Shown piece after piece: positions 15,195 to 24,148 of a stretch of DNA of 64,000 bases (its first letter is position 1; every line of letters begins with the position of its first letter). The stretch is from assembly GCF_014640315.1 (NCBI RefSeq), contig NZ_BMGS01000003.1, positions 430,859-494,858 on the forward strand, given 5' to 3'. The stretch is from Hymenobacter glacieicola. GTDB taxonomy: Bacteria; Bacteroidota; Bacteroidia; Cytophagales; Hymenobacteraceae. The translations under genes and the position numbers were made by a program. The notes beneath the pieces were generated by a model. The model was not told the origin of the DNA, made no database searches, and saw only the letters and a program-made list of their open reading frames with translations.

Positions 15195-17321
15195 ATGGCA
15201 TTAATTAACACGATTCGAGAAAAATCGGGCTGGGCAGTCGGGGCCATCATTATTGGCCTGCTGCTCTTCATGCTGGGGGGCGACTTCCTGTATGGCCGCA
15301 GCAGCATCTTCGGCAAGAACGATCTGACGGTCGGCGAAATAGCCGGTGAGAAGGTGGAGTACGACCAGTTCAATGCCACGCTGGAGCAGGCCAAGCAGGC
15401 CTTCATTCAGCAGCAGCAGCGCCAGCCCGACGAGCAAGCCATGGGCTACCTGCGCGACCAGGCCTGGAACCAGACCATTTTCCGCATTGCCTTCCAGCAG
15501 GAGTTCGATAAGCTGGGGCTGAAAGTGTCGGATGAAGAACTCACCGACATGGTGCAGGGCAACAACGTGCACCCCAGCATCCGCCAGGCCTTTACGGATC
15601 CGGCTACCGGCCAGTTCGACCGCACCAAGGTGATTGAGTACCTGCGCAACCTCGATAAGCTGCCGCCCCAGGCGCAGGATGCGTTCCGCAACTTCGAGGC
15701 TAACCTGGGCCCGGAGCGCCAGGCCGCCAAGTACAACAACCTGCTGAAGCTGAGCACCTACGTAACCGCGGCGGAGGCCAAGCGTTTCGACCAGGGCCAG
15801 AACACTCGCGCAACCGTTCGCTACCTGATGGTACCGTACTTCGCCCTCTCCGATTCGAGCGTGAAAGTAAGCGACGAGCAGCTGCAGGCCTACCTCGACA
15901 AAAACAAAGGCCGCTACAAGGTCGAAGATGGCCGCACCATTGAGTACGTGTCGATTCCGGTAACGGCCTCCCCCGAAGACAGCGCCACCGTGCGCAAAAC
16001 CGTGGATGAGCTGGCTACCCAGTTTGCTTCGGCCCCGGTTGACTCGGCTTTCGTGAAGCTGAATTCCGACCAGCCCACCAGCCCCGCCTTCCTCTCGCCG
16101 GCCGACATGCCCGAGAAGCTCCGCGCCCAGCTGCCCCTGCAAGTAGGCAAAGTGTACGGCCCCTACGCCGAGAATGGCACCTACTCGCTCTATAAAGTGT
16201 CGGGTCAGAAAGCCGGCGCGCAGGCGGCTGCCCGGGCCAGCCACATCCTCATCAAGCCCGAAGGCACTACGCCCGAGGCCGATGCCGCTGCCAAAGCCAA
16301 GGCCACGGAAGTACTAAACAAAATCAAGGGTGGGGCCGATTTCGCTGCCATGGCGCGCCAGTACGGCACCGATGGTACCACTGCTACCGGCGGCGACCTG
16401 GGCTGGTTCCAGCAGGGCCGTATGGTTCCTGAGTTCGAGAAGGCCGTGTTTGGCGCTACTGCAGCCGGTTTGCTGCCCGCCCCGGTAAAGACGTCGTTCG
16501 GTTACCACATCATCAAGATTACGGCTCCGAAAACCACGCAAACCTACCAGATTGCAACGGTGCAGAAGAGCATTCAGCCCACCGACGCTACCCGCGACGC
16601 CGCCTACCAGAAAGCCCAGGCCCTGAAAGGCGAAGCTACCAGCCTGGAAACTTTCCGCGCTGCCGTCGCCAAGGATAAGAGCCTGCAAAAGGTGGAAGCC
16701 AAGGGCCTCGGCCGCGGCGACCAAGCCGTGAACAACCTCCAGGGCGCCCGCCAGTTGGTGCGCTGGGCCTACGGGGTAAACCCCGAGGGTGAGCCAACCA
16801 AAGTGGGGGATGTGTCGGAGGTGTTTGAAATCGGTGACCAGTACGTTATTGCCGTTCTGACCAGTGAGCGCACCAAAGGCACCGCCGACGTAGCCAGCGT
16901 GAAGCCGGAGATTACCGCCCTGGTGCGCAACGAGCTGAAAGCCGAGCAAATCATGAAGAAGCTTAGCGCCTCGAAAGGCACGCTGGAGCAGATTGCTCAG
17001 GCCTACGGCAACGGTGCGCAAGTGAAAACGGCGGAAGGGGTAGTGCTGGGTCAGGGCCTAATTCCCGGCCTCGGCAACGAGCCCGTAGCCGTGGGCAAAG
17101 CCTTCGGCCTGAAGCCCGGCCAGAAGTCGGCCCCCTTTGCGGGTGAGCAGGGCGTCCTGATTGTGGAACCGGTGAGTGTACAGCCCGCCACAGCTGCTAC
17201 CGACGTGAAAGCAGTACGCCAGCAGCTGACGGCTCAGCGCACGGCCCGCACCGACGGCCTCACCTACGAGGCCATCAAGCAGCACGCCAACATCAAGGAC
17301 AACCGCACGAAATTCTTCTAA
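15195..17321 (+). CDS. ppiD: PpiD-like peptidyl-prolyl cis-trans isomerase (periplasmic foldase)
   Basis: This 708-residue protein has a short cytosolic N-terminus, one transmembrane helix (about residues 13-31) and a large periplasmic part. An N-terminal SurA-like chaperone region is followed by a parvulin domain at about residues 345-440. The latter starts with ARASHILIKPEGT and contains GGDLGWFQQGRMVPEFEKA and SFGYHIIKI, the conserved parvulin signature. PpiD helps fold newly exported proteins at the Sec translocon. The segment before the parvulin domain resembles a second, degenerate isomerase repeat. The gene has a strong terminator downstream. Confidence 0.92.
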   Translation: MALINTIREKSGWAVGAIIIGLLLFMLGGDFLYGRSSIFGKNDLTVGEIAGEKVEYDQFNATLEQAKQAFIQQQQRQPDEQAMGYLRDQAWNQTIFRIAFQQEFDKLGLKVSDEELTDMVQGNNVHPSIRQAFTDPATGQFDRTKVIEYLRNLDKLPPQAQDAFRNFEANLGPERQAAKYNNLLKLSTYVTAAEAKRFDQGQNTRATVRYLMVPYFALSDSSVKVSDEQLQAYLDKNKGRYKVEDGRTIEYVSIPVTASPEDSATVRKTVDELATQFASAPVDSAFVKLNSDQPTSPAFLSPADMPEKLRAQLPLQVGKVYGPYAENGTYSLYKVSGQKAGAQAAARASHILIKPEGTTPEADAAAKAKATEVLNKIKGGADFAAMARQYGTDGTTATGGDLGWFQQGRMVPEFEKAVFGATAAGLLPAPVKTSFGYHIIKITAPKTTQTYQIATVQKSIQPTDATRDAAYQKAQALKGEATSLETFRAAVAKDKSLQKVEAKGLGRGDQAVNNLQGARQLVRWAYGVNPEGEPTKVGDVSEVFEIGDQYVIAVLTSERTKGTADVASVKPEITALVRNELKAEQIMKKLSASKGTLEQIAQAYGNGAQVKTAEGVVLGQGLIPGLGNEPVAVGKAFGLKPGQKSAPFAGEQGVLIVEPVSVQPATAATDVKAVRQQLTAQRTARTDGLTYEAIKQHANIKDNRTKFF

Positions 17322-17343
17322 GCCGCGCGCTGTTTAGCACAAG

Positions 17344-17377
17344 CAAAAGGGCCGTACCTTAGGGTGCGGCCCTTTTG
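17344..17377. terminator. Terminator after the PpiD gene
   Basis: CAAAAGGGCCG and CGGCCCTTTTG form a perfect 11-bp stem with a 12-base loop, partly extended by inner ACC/GGT pairing. A T-rich stretch follows. It lies 23 bases after the stop codon and is symmetric enough to work in both directions. Confidence 0.85.
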
Positions 17378-17464
17378 TTTTGTGGGGCGAAACAGGGAGG
17401 TAGTTCACTGAGTCACTACCTCACCATCCGGCACTCCGGGGCTGTTCTTTTCGTTATAGCGCTT

Positions 17465-19297
17465 ATGAAAAAGTCGTTGCGTTCGGGTTTAGGAAAAAGC
17501 ACGCTGGCGGTGCTGCTGTTGCTGGCTGGGCCAGCGGTAGCTCAACAAGCGGAAGACAATGCGGTGCAGCTGGCCCGCGAGTATGAGCGCACGGGGGAGC
17601 ACGAAAAGGCCGCCTACCTGTTCGGTCGGCTGCGCACCGAGGAGCAGACCTCCCCCAATATCCTGCCCGACTATCTGGCCGCTCTCCAGGCCCTGAAGCG
17701 CGACAAGGACGCCGAGAAGCTGGTAAAGCGGGCCCAGCGCCAGCGCCCCGACGACCTCACCTTGGGCGTAACGCTGGGGCAGGTGTACGCCAAATCCGGC
17801 GACCAGCCCGCGGCCCAGAAGCAGTGGGAGCGGGTGATCAGCCAGCTGACCAGCGCGCAGGTAGTGCCCGTGGCAACGGAGTTTCAGAAGGTGGCCCTGC
17901 CCGACTGGGCTACCCGCGCGTACTTGCGCGGCCGGGAGCTAGCCAAAAACGAAACCGAGTTTGCGCCCCAGCTGATTCAGCTCTACACCCAAAGCGGCCA
18001 GACCGATAAGCTTATGGGCGAAACCCTGCGCCTGGTGCAGGACAATGAGCAGCAGCTTCCCTTCGTGCGCAACATGCTCCAGAACAGCCTGCAGGACGAC
18101 AAAGACTTCGCGGCCCTGGAAAAGGAACTGCTGAGCATGGTGCAGAAAAACCCTGACCGGGGAGTGTACAGTGAGTTGCTGCTGTGGCTGCAGGTGCAGC
18201 GCCGCGACTTTACCGGTGCTCTGGTGCAAGCCAAGGCCCTGGACCGCCGCGGCCGCACCGACGGGCAGCGGGTGCTGGAAGTGGCCGAAATTGCCCGCCG
18301 TAACAAGGACTACGAAAGCGCCATTCAGGGCTACGACTACGTGGTGCGGGAGTACCGGGGCCGGCCCTACTACGCCCTGGCCCGGCAGCGCCTTGTGCAA
18401 ACCCGCGAGGACCAGGTGCGCACTACCTACCCCGTAAACGTAGCCCAACTGCGTAGCCTGCTCCAGGAGTACCAGCAAGTGCTGCAGGACCTGGGCCGCA
18501 CCCCGGAAACGGCCCCCGTGCTGCGCAGCATGGCCTCGCTGATGGCCTTCCAGCTCGATGAGAAAGAAAGCGCCATCAAGCTCCTGAACGAGGTAATTCA
18601 AATGCCCCGCGCCAGCCTCGACGTAGTAGATCAGGCCAAAATTGACTTGGCGGATATCTACTTGCTGCGGGCCGAACCCTGGGAAGCTACTCTGCTGTAT
18701 TCGCAGGTCGAGAAGTCGCACAAAGACACGCCCCTGGGCTACGATGCCAAGCTTCGGAACGCCCGCCTGAGCTACTTTGCCGGCGACTTCAAACTGGCCC
18801 AAAGTCATCTGGACATTCTGAAGCAAGCCACCAGCCGCGAAATTGCCAACGATGCCATGCAGCTCAGTCTGCTCATTACCGATAATACGGCCATGGACAC
18901 CGCCGGTGTGGCCCTGCGCGACTACGCGGTGGTGGAGCAGCTGGTATTCCAGAACAAGATTCCGGAGGCCCTACGGGGCCTCGATGGCCTGCTTCAGAAA
19001 TACCCCGGCCACGCCCTGCAAGACGAAGCCTGGCTGCTTAAAGCCCAACTGCTGCGCCGCACCGGCGACTACCAGGGCGCCCTCACGGCCCTCGAAAGTA
19101 TCACGGCTAACCCCAAGTACGATGTGCTCAGTGATGATGCGCTGTTTCTGGCCGCCAGCATCCAGGAGGAAAACCTGCGGGATGTCAGCAAAGCCCAGCA
19201 ACTCTACAACCAGGTGCTGGTGAAATACCCGGGCAGCATCTACGTAGCCGAAGCCCGCAAGCGGTTCCGCAAGCTCCGCGGCGATGTAGTCAACTAA
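17465..19297 (+). CDS. Secreted tetratricopeptide repeat protein
   Basis: The 610-residue protein starts with a clear signal peptide (LLLLAGPAVAQ, cleavage near residue 24) and continues as helical repeats to the end. Segments such as ARDYER-type helix pairs, LGVTLGQVYAKSGDQPAAQK and AEARKRFRKLRGD read as TPR units. It is probably periplasmic or outer-membrane associated and binds a protein partner. I chose ATG 17465 because the signal peptide starts there; the frame is open upstream but crosses the terminator. It follows the PpiD-like foldase on the same strand, which fits a role in envelope protein assembly. No enzymatic motif was found. Confidence 0.8.
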   Translation: MKKSLRSGLGKSTLAVLLLLAGPAVAQQAEDNAVQLAREYERTGEHEKAAYLFGRLRTEEQTSPNILPDYLAALQALKRDKDAEKLVKRAQRQRPDDLTLGVTLGQVYAKSGDQPAAQKQWERVISQLTSAQVVPVATEFQKVALPDWATRAYLRGRELAKNETEFAPQLIQLYTQSGQTDKLMGETLRLVQDNEQQLPFVRNMLQNSLQDDKDFAALEKELLSMVQKNPDRGVYSELLLWLQVQRRDFTGALVQAKALDRRGRTDGQRVLEVAEIARRNKDYESAIQGYDYVVREYRGRPYYALARQRLVQTREDQVRTTYPVNVAQLRSLLQEYQQVLQDLGRTPETAPVLRSMASLMAFQLDEKESAIKLLNEVIQMPRASLDVVDQAKIDLADIYLLRAEPWEATLLYSQVEKSHKDTPLGYDAKLRNARLSYFAGDFKLAQSHLDILKQATSREIANDAMQLSLLITDNTAMDTAGVALRDYAVVEQLVFQNKIPEALRGLDGLLQKYPGHALQDEAWLLKAQLLRRTGDYQGALTALESITANPKYDVLSDDALFLAASIQEENLRDVSKAQQLYNQVLVKYPGSIYVAEARKRFRKLRGDVVN

Positions 19298-19323
19298 GCC
19301 TGCTTTAAAAAGCCTTCAGACGT

Positions 19324-19398
19324 GTCATTGCGAGTGGAGCGAGGAATCCGGATAACCTTTCGTGGGCTACCCAGATTCCTCGCTCCACTCGCAATAAC
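19324..19398. repeat. Palindromic intergenic repeat (REP-like)
   Basis: Two 25-base arms (19324-19348 and 19374-19398) starting GTCATTGCGAGTGGAGCGAG are reverse complements with one mismatch, around a 25-base loop. Very similar GTCATTGCGAG palindromes are scattered between genes in many Bacteroidota genomes. It lies in a 463-base gap between the TPR gene and recJ. It may also act as a terminator or mRNA-stabilising element. Confidence 0.75.
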
Positions 19399-19719
19399 GG
19401 CTATATCCCTTATCAGGCGCACAGAAATTGGCTTTGTTTATAGTTTGTAGAAATGAAAATAAGTAAAGCAGATTAGCGCACAGGATGCAAAAATATACTT
19501 GCTTTACATTTAATTAATAATTTAAAAAGAGAAGCAACGCGAATAGGTGGTAGGGTGTTCGTCTTCTTGCAGAAATTTTTGGTGGACGTGTCTGGCTCAC
19601 TGCTTTCACCTGAGCGGTTGCAGGTTATGCGGCGGAGTAACTGTGGAGCGCGCTTTTGAGGGAGGAAATATTAGCTTCCATCCGGTTGTAGGGGCTGCCG
19701 GACGCGCCATTTTTCTTTG
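19399..19719. other. Gene-free AT-rich spacer before recJ
   Basis: This stretch is more AT-rich than its surroundings, especially 19430-19540. No coding frame with convincing start, composition or homology was found in it, and no RNA gene was recognised. It probably holds upstream control sequence for recJ. Confidence 0.5.
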
Positions 19720-19727
19720 TACTTTTG
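19720..19727 (+). promoter_or_regulatory. Promoter -7 element TACTTTTG for recJ
   Basis: An exact TAnnTTTG match lies 33 bases before the recJ start codon at 19761, a normal leader length. No clear TTG was seen at the expected upstream distance. Confidence 0.55.
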
Positions 19728-19760
19728 AAGATATAGCCCCCAGTGGCCCCCGGTACAAGT

Positions 19761-21482
19761 ATGGAAAAACGATGGATTCGCAAGCCCGCGCCCGACGCTG
19801 AGAAAGTCCGGCACTTGGCCGACGCCTTGCGCGTCAACGAGGCTATCATTTCTCTGCTGTGCCAGCGCCACGTCTGCAGCTTCGAGGAAGCCCGCGCGTA
19901 CTTCCGCCCCAGTCTGGATTCCTTGCCCGATCCGCTACTCATGCAGGACATGGACCGCGCCGTGGAGCGTCTGGTGCGCGCCCTGCACCTGGGCGAGCGG
20001 GTACTGGTGTTCGGCGACTATGACGTAGATGGGACTACCTCGGTGGCATTGGTGTATAGCTACCTGCGGCAGTTCTTCGGCCCCGAGCGGGTTGATTACT
20101 ACATTCCGGACCGGTATAAAGAAGGCTACGGCGTATCGGAGGCGGGCATTGATTTCGCGGCCGACTTTGGCTATGAGCTCATCATCGCCCTCGACTGCGG
20201 CGTGAAAGCCGTGGATAAGGTTGCCTACGCCAACCAGCGGGGCGTTGACTTCATCATCTGTGACCACCACTTGCCCGGCACTGAGCTGCCGGCAGCCGTA
20301 GCCGTGCTCGACCCCAAGCGCGCCGATTGCGCCTACCCGTTCAAGGAGCTGTCGGGGTGCGGAGTGGGTTTCAAGCTGATGCAGGCCTTTACCCAGCACC
20401 AAGGCTGGCCCGAAGACGACCTGTACGAGCTGCTGGACCTGGTAGCCGTGAGTATTGCCGCCGATATCGTGCCCATTTACGGCGAAAACCGCACGCTGGC
20501 CTACCACGGTCTGCGCCTCATCAACGACCGGCAGCGCCTGCAGCGCCCGGGCCTGGACGCGTTGCGGGAGCTGGCAGGACTGCAGACGGCTGAGCTGAAC
20601 ATCAGCAGCCTGGTGTTTGGCTTTGCGCCGCGCATCAATGCTGCCGGCCGCATGGGCGACGCCAAACGTTCCGTGGCCATGCTCCTGGCCCAGAGCACCG
20701 ACGAAGCCAAAGAGAAAGCCGGGGTAGTCGACAAGACCAACCAGGAGCGCCGCGGCTTCGATACCAGCATTACCAAGGAGGCTCTGGAAATGATTGAGCA
20801 GGATGCGCTACTGCGCACGGCCAGCTCCACGGTGCTTTTTAAGCAGGATTGGCACAAGGGCGTGGTCGGGATTGTAGCCTCGCGCTGCCTCGATAAGTAT
20901 TACCGGCCCACTATTATTCTCACCGAAAGCAACGGCAAGGCTACCGGCTCAGCCCGCTCCGTAGTGGGTTTTGATGTGCACCAAGCCATTGAGGAGTGCG
21001 CCGAGCTGCTGGATCAGTTTGGGGGGCACATGTACGCCGCTGGCCTGACCCTGCCCGTGGAGAACGTACCGGCCTTCCGCGAAAAATTCGAGCGCATCGT
21101 GGCCGGGCGGATTTTGCCCGAACAGCTGATTCCGCCCGTGGAAATCGACCATGTGCTGCAGCTCACGGATGTTACGCCTTCGTTTTTTCGGCTGCTGAGT
21201 CAGATGGAGCCTTTCGGACCCGGCAATCCTAATCCCGTGTTTGCGTCCGAGAAAGTGTACGCTACTCCCGATTCGGCGCGGGTAGTGGGCAATTCCCACC
21301 TCAAGCTCACCCTCACCCAGGATGGCCGCCACACCGTAGACGCCATCGGGTTTGGCCTGGGCGAGTACCACGAGCAAATCCAACAGGGCCAGCCGTTCAG
21401 CGTCTGCTACACGGTGGAAATGAACGAGTTTCGGGGGGTAAAGAACCTGCAGCTGCGCATAAAGGATATTCGCTGGGAGTAG
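19761..21482 (+). CDS. recJ: Single-stranded-DNA-specific exonuclease RecJ
   Basis: RecJ is a 5'-3' single-strand DNA exonuclease of recombination and repair. The 573-residue protein has the DHH phosphoesterase motifs in order: DYDVDG at residues 86-91, ALDCGVKAVD, and DHH at 168-170. The DHHA1 region follows, with GKATGSARSV and DQFGGHMYAAG, and a C-terminal OB-like domain containing FGPGNPNP. All metal-binding residues appear intact. ATG 19761 is preferred over a GTG at 19743 because it begins at the conserved MEKRW start. It is convergent with the DoxX gene, with only 6 bases between the stops. recF, also a repair gene, lies at 5.3 kb. Confidence 0.96.
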   Translation: MEKRWIRKPAPDAEKVRHLADALRVNEAIISLLCQRHVCSFEEARAYFRPSLDSLPDPLLMQDMDRAVERLVRALHLGERVLVFGDYDVDGTTSVALVYSYLRQFFGPERVDYYIPDRYKEGYGVSEAGIDFAADFGYELIIALDCGVKAVDKVAYANQRGVDFIICDHHLPGTELPAAVAVLDPKRADCAYPFKELSGCGVGFKLMQAFTQHQGWPEDDLYELLDLVAVSIAADIVPIYGENRTLAYHGLRLINDRQRLQRPGLDALRELAGLQTAELNISSLVFGFAPRINAAGRMGDAKRSVAMLLAQSTDEAKEKAGVVDKTNQERRGFDTSITKEALEMIEQDALLRTASSTVLFKQDWHKGVVGIVASRCLDKYYRPTIILTESNGKATGSARSVVGFDVHQAIEECAELLDQFGGHMYAAGLTLPVENVPAFREKFERIVAGRILPEQLIPPVEIDHVLQLTDVTPSFFRLLSQMEPFGPGNPNPVFASEKVYATPDSARVVGNSHLKLTLTQDGRHTVDAIGFGLGEYHEQIQQGQPFSVCYTVEMNEFRGVKNLQLRIKDIRWE

Positions 21483-21488
21483 CCCAGG

Positions 21489-21866
21489 CTACTGTTCCTC
21501 GGCGAGCCGGGAGGCCCACCACACCCAAACAATCAGCCCGAGCTGTAGGGGTAGGCGCAGCCACAGGGCCCACAATGGCACGGCCAGTCCGGCGCCCTGG
21601 CTTTGTAGCATGTACACGTTGGCCGGAAATACGGCTATTAGTAAAAGCACCAGGCCCCAGCCGGCCAGGCGGCGGGTAGCTGGCATCAGCAGCCCAAGTC
21701 CGCCGACTATTTCAGCGGCCCCGCTCAGGTACACCAGCAAGAGGGGAGCGGGCAGGTAGGGCGGCACAATGCGCATGAACGGGCGGGGGGAAACAAAATG
21801 CAAAACGCCGGCCCCGAAAAAAAGCAAAGCCAGCACGTAGCGGCTATAATGTCTGAGGTGGCGCAT
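21489..21866 (-). CDS. DoxX family membrane protein
   Basis: The 125-residue protein has four hydrophobic helices and the DoxX pattern: a first helix with FGAGVLHFVSP, then GAAEIVGGLGLLMPATRRLAGWG and FPANVYML. Members are integral inner membrane proteins of poorly defined function, linked in some bacteria to thiosulfate oxidation or oxidative stress. I chose the ATG at 21866 because it precedes the first helix closely; the frame continues upstream to 21965 without family features. It is divergent from the M61 peptidase gene, with 184 bases between the starts. Confidence 0.8.
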   Translation of the reverse strand: MRHLRHYSRYVLALLFFGAGVLHFVSPRPFMRIVPPYLPAPLLLVYLSGAAEIVGGLGLLMPATRRLAGWGLVLLLIAVFPANVYMLQSQGAGLAVPLWALWLRLPLQLGLIVWVWWASRLAEEQ

Positions 21867-22050
21867 AAGCTGATGTCTAGGTTTGACGCTGTGGGTAGGG
21901 GGTAGGGGGGCATAGGCTCGCCATAAGATATTGCGTAACCCAGCAGGCGGGCAGTACTTATGCATACCGGCGCGGCGGTGAAAGTACGCCTGAACCGCAA
22001 TGCTTACCTTCGTGCAGGCGTTATCTGCCTTCCATCCTGATTGATTCCTA

Positions 22051-23889
22051 ATGAAGACGCTTTATCTGGCGCTTGGGCTCAGCCTAGCCACTCTTGGTAC
22101 GGCCGCCGCCCAGCAGCCCGCTGGTTATCAAATTAATCTCGACCTACAGAACGTCCAGAACGACCGGGTGCGGGTGGTTATCACCACTCCGGTCATCAAG
22201 GAGCAGCAGGCTACCTACGTCATTCCGTCGGTAGTGCCGGGGTCTTACTCCAAGAAAGATTACGGCCGCTTTATAACCGATTTCAAGGCCTTCGACAAGC
22301 AAGGCAAGCGGCTGAAGGTGCGCAACAGCGGCCCCAACCTGTTTCTGATTGACGACGCCAAAAAGCTGGCCCGCCTAGAATACCTCGTCGATGACACCTG
22401 GGATGCCAAGCAGGACGACGCGTTTATCTTCCAGCCCGGCGGCACCAACATTGAGGCCGGCCGCAACTTCACCATCAACCATTACGGGTTCTACGGCTAC
22501 CTGGAAGGCTACAAAATGGAGCCCTACCAAGTGAGTGTGCTTAAGCCCGCCGCCCTCTACGGTGCTACCGCCCTTGATGTGCGCCGCGAGTCAGCTACCA
22601 AGGACGTGTTTACGGCTCCCAACTACGTAACGCTCGCCGACGGTCCCATCCTGTACGCCAAGCCCGACACGGCCAGCTTCAGCACCGGCGGGGCGCGCAT
22701 CTCGGTGGCGGTTCTCTCGGAAACGGGCGTGGTGAAGGCCGCCGAAGTCAGCCAGATGCTGCGGCCCATGTCGGAGGCCCTGACCAAGTTTTTCGGCAAC
22801 ATGCCCGTGCCCAGGTACCAGTTCCTGTTCTATTTCCCGGGCCTGAACTCGCCGCTGAACAGCAAAAACGGCGGCTACGGGGCCATGGAGCACAGCTACT
22901 CCTCGCTTTACTTCCTGCCCGAAATGCCCGACCCGGACCGCCTGCGCAGCATGGTGCTGGAGGTGGCCTCGCACGAGTTTCTGCACATGCTGGCCCCGCT
23001 CAACATCCATAGCCGCGAAATCGGGGAGTTCGACTTCCGCAACCCGCAAATGTCGCAGCACCTGTGGCTCTACGAGGGCGTAACGGAGTACGTCTCGCAG
23101 CTGGTGCAGGTGCGCGGCGGCCTGATTACGCCCGAGGAGTTTCGCAGCCGGATGAAGGACAAGATTGACAAGGCCGGCAAGTTCGAGAACGTATCGTTTA
23201 CGGAAATGAGCCGCCGGATTCTGGAGGCTCCCTACAAGGATATGTACCCGAACGTGTACGAAAAGGGCGCCCTGATGGGGTTGCTGCTCGATATTCGGAT
23301 TCGGGAGCTGAGCCAGGGCCGCCAGACCCTGCGCGACGTGCTGCTGGCCCTGCGGAAAAAGTACGGCCCCACCCGCTCCTTCGAGGACAACCAGCTGATT
23401 CCCGAAATCGTGGCCCTGACCAGCCCTGAGCTTCAGCCCTTCTTTGACCGCTACGTGGTAGGCAAGGAGCCGCTGCCGCTGGCCGAATACTTCGGTAAAA
23501 TTGGCTGGGTGTACGCGCCTGTGGGCCAAACCCGCGTGAAAGCCTTCGGCAACCTGGGCTTCGGCTACGACCAAGGCAAAAACCAGTTCCGGGCCGTGAA
23601 AACCAAGGCCGATGAAAACGCTTTCGGGCTGAAAGAAGGCGACGTGATTGTGGCCGTGAACGGGCAGGCCGTCACCATGCAGAACGCCGAGAAGCTGCTG
23701 CGCCCCCTGGTAGAGCCCAAAACGGCCGACCCCGTCCGGGTGAAATTCCGCGACGGCGCCACCGGCCCCGAGCAGGAGCGCCAGGCTACCCCCCGCGAGT
23801 TTGAGGTAGAAGTAAAAAACCTGGTGGAGGCCGTGCCTACCCCCACGCCCGCCCAACAGACGCTGCAAGATGCGCTGCTGAAAGGGTAG
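22051..23889 (+). CDS. M61 family glycyl-type metallopeptidase with PDZ domain
   Basis: This 612-residue secreted peptidase has a signal peptide (LSLATLGTAAAQ), an N-terminal beta domain, and a gluzincin-type catalytic domain with the zinc motif HEFLH at residues 308-312. The third ligand is probably the Glu in LYEGVTEY about 37 residues later. A C-terminal PDZ domain (about 495-590) contains LGFGYDQGKNQ and LKEGDVIVAVNGQAV. M61 enzymes are related to glycyl aminopeptidases. The natural substrate is unknown. The gene appears to be transcribed alone and is followed by a palindromic repeat element. Confidence 0.92.
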   Translation: MKTLYLALGLSLATLGTAAAQQPAGYQINLDLQNVQNDRVRVVITTPVIKEQQATYVIPSVVPGSYSKKDYGRFITDFKAFDKQGKRLKVRNSGPNLFLIDDAKKLARLEYLVDDTWDAKQDDAFIFQPGGTNIEAGRNFTINHYGFYGYLEGYKMEPYQVSVLKPAALYGATALDVRRESATKDVFTAPNYVTLADGPILYAKPDTASFSTGGARISVAVLSETGVVKAAEVSQMLRPMSEALTKFFGNMPVPRYQFLFYFPGLNSPLNSKNGGYGAMEHSYSSLYFLPEMPDPDRLRSMVLEVASHEFLHMLAPLNIHSREIGEFDFRNPQMSQHLWLYEGVTEYVSQLVQVRGGLITPEEFRSRMKDKIDKAGKFENVSFTEMSRRILEAPYKDMYPNVYEKGALMGLLLDIRIRELSQGRQTLRDVLLALRKKYGPTRSFEDNQLIPEIVALTSPELQPFFDRYVVGKEPLPLAEYFGKIGWVYAPVGQTRVKAFGNLGFGYDQGKNQFRAVKTKADENAFGLKEGDVIVAVNGQAVTMQNAEKLLRPLVEPKTADPVRVKFRDGATGPEQERQATPREFEVEVKNLVEAVPTPTPAQQTLQDALLKG

Positions 23890-23913
23890 AAAGTGACGAA
23901 GTGATGGGGTGAA

Positions 23914-24118
23914 GAGGTGATGAGGTAAAGAGCACCGTCATGCTAAGCGAAGGCCCAGCCGTAGTCGAAGCATCTCTACCGCTGGCTAACTCCTGATACC
24001 CGAATGAGAACCGCTCCAGAGCCCAGGGTTTACACCTTAGGCTAGTGAACCGCCCACAAAAGGCGGTAGAGATGCTTTGACAAACTCAGAAGGACGGTTC
24101 TCTTTACCTCATCACCTC
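23914..24118. repeat. Nested palindromic intergenic element, about 205 bp
   Basis: Three inverted pairs are nested in order. Outer 19-base arms (23914-23932 and 24100-24118) match exactly. A 6-base pair ACCGTC/GACGGT (23934-23939, 24093-24098) follows, and inner 19-base arms (23964-23982 and 24063-24081) match with one mismatch. The inner arm carries the GAAGCATCTCTACCGC motif, which I recall as common in intergenic repeats of Hymenobacter-like genomes. The right end runs into four tandem CCTCATCA-type units. It looks like a MITE- or REP-like element between the M61 gene and lptB. Confidence 0.75.
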
Positions 24119-24136
24119 ATCACCTCATCACCCCAT

Positions 24137-24144
24137 TACCTTTG
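24137..24144 (+). promoter_or_regulatory. Promoter -7 element TACCTTTG directly before lptB
   Basis: An exact TAnnTTTG match ends only 4 bases before the lptB ATG. Transcription from it would begin at or next to the start codon, giving a leaderless message. It follows immediately after the tandem CCTCATCA units of the repeat element. Confidence 0.5.
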
Positions 24145-24148
24145 CCCT

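Noticed and set aside
22591..23868. 425-codon minus-strand frame opposite the M61 peptidase
   Set aside because: It mirrors a gene with a clear signal peptide and zinc motif and shows no recognisable motif of its own.
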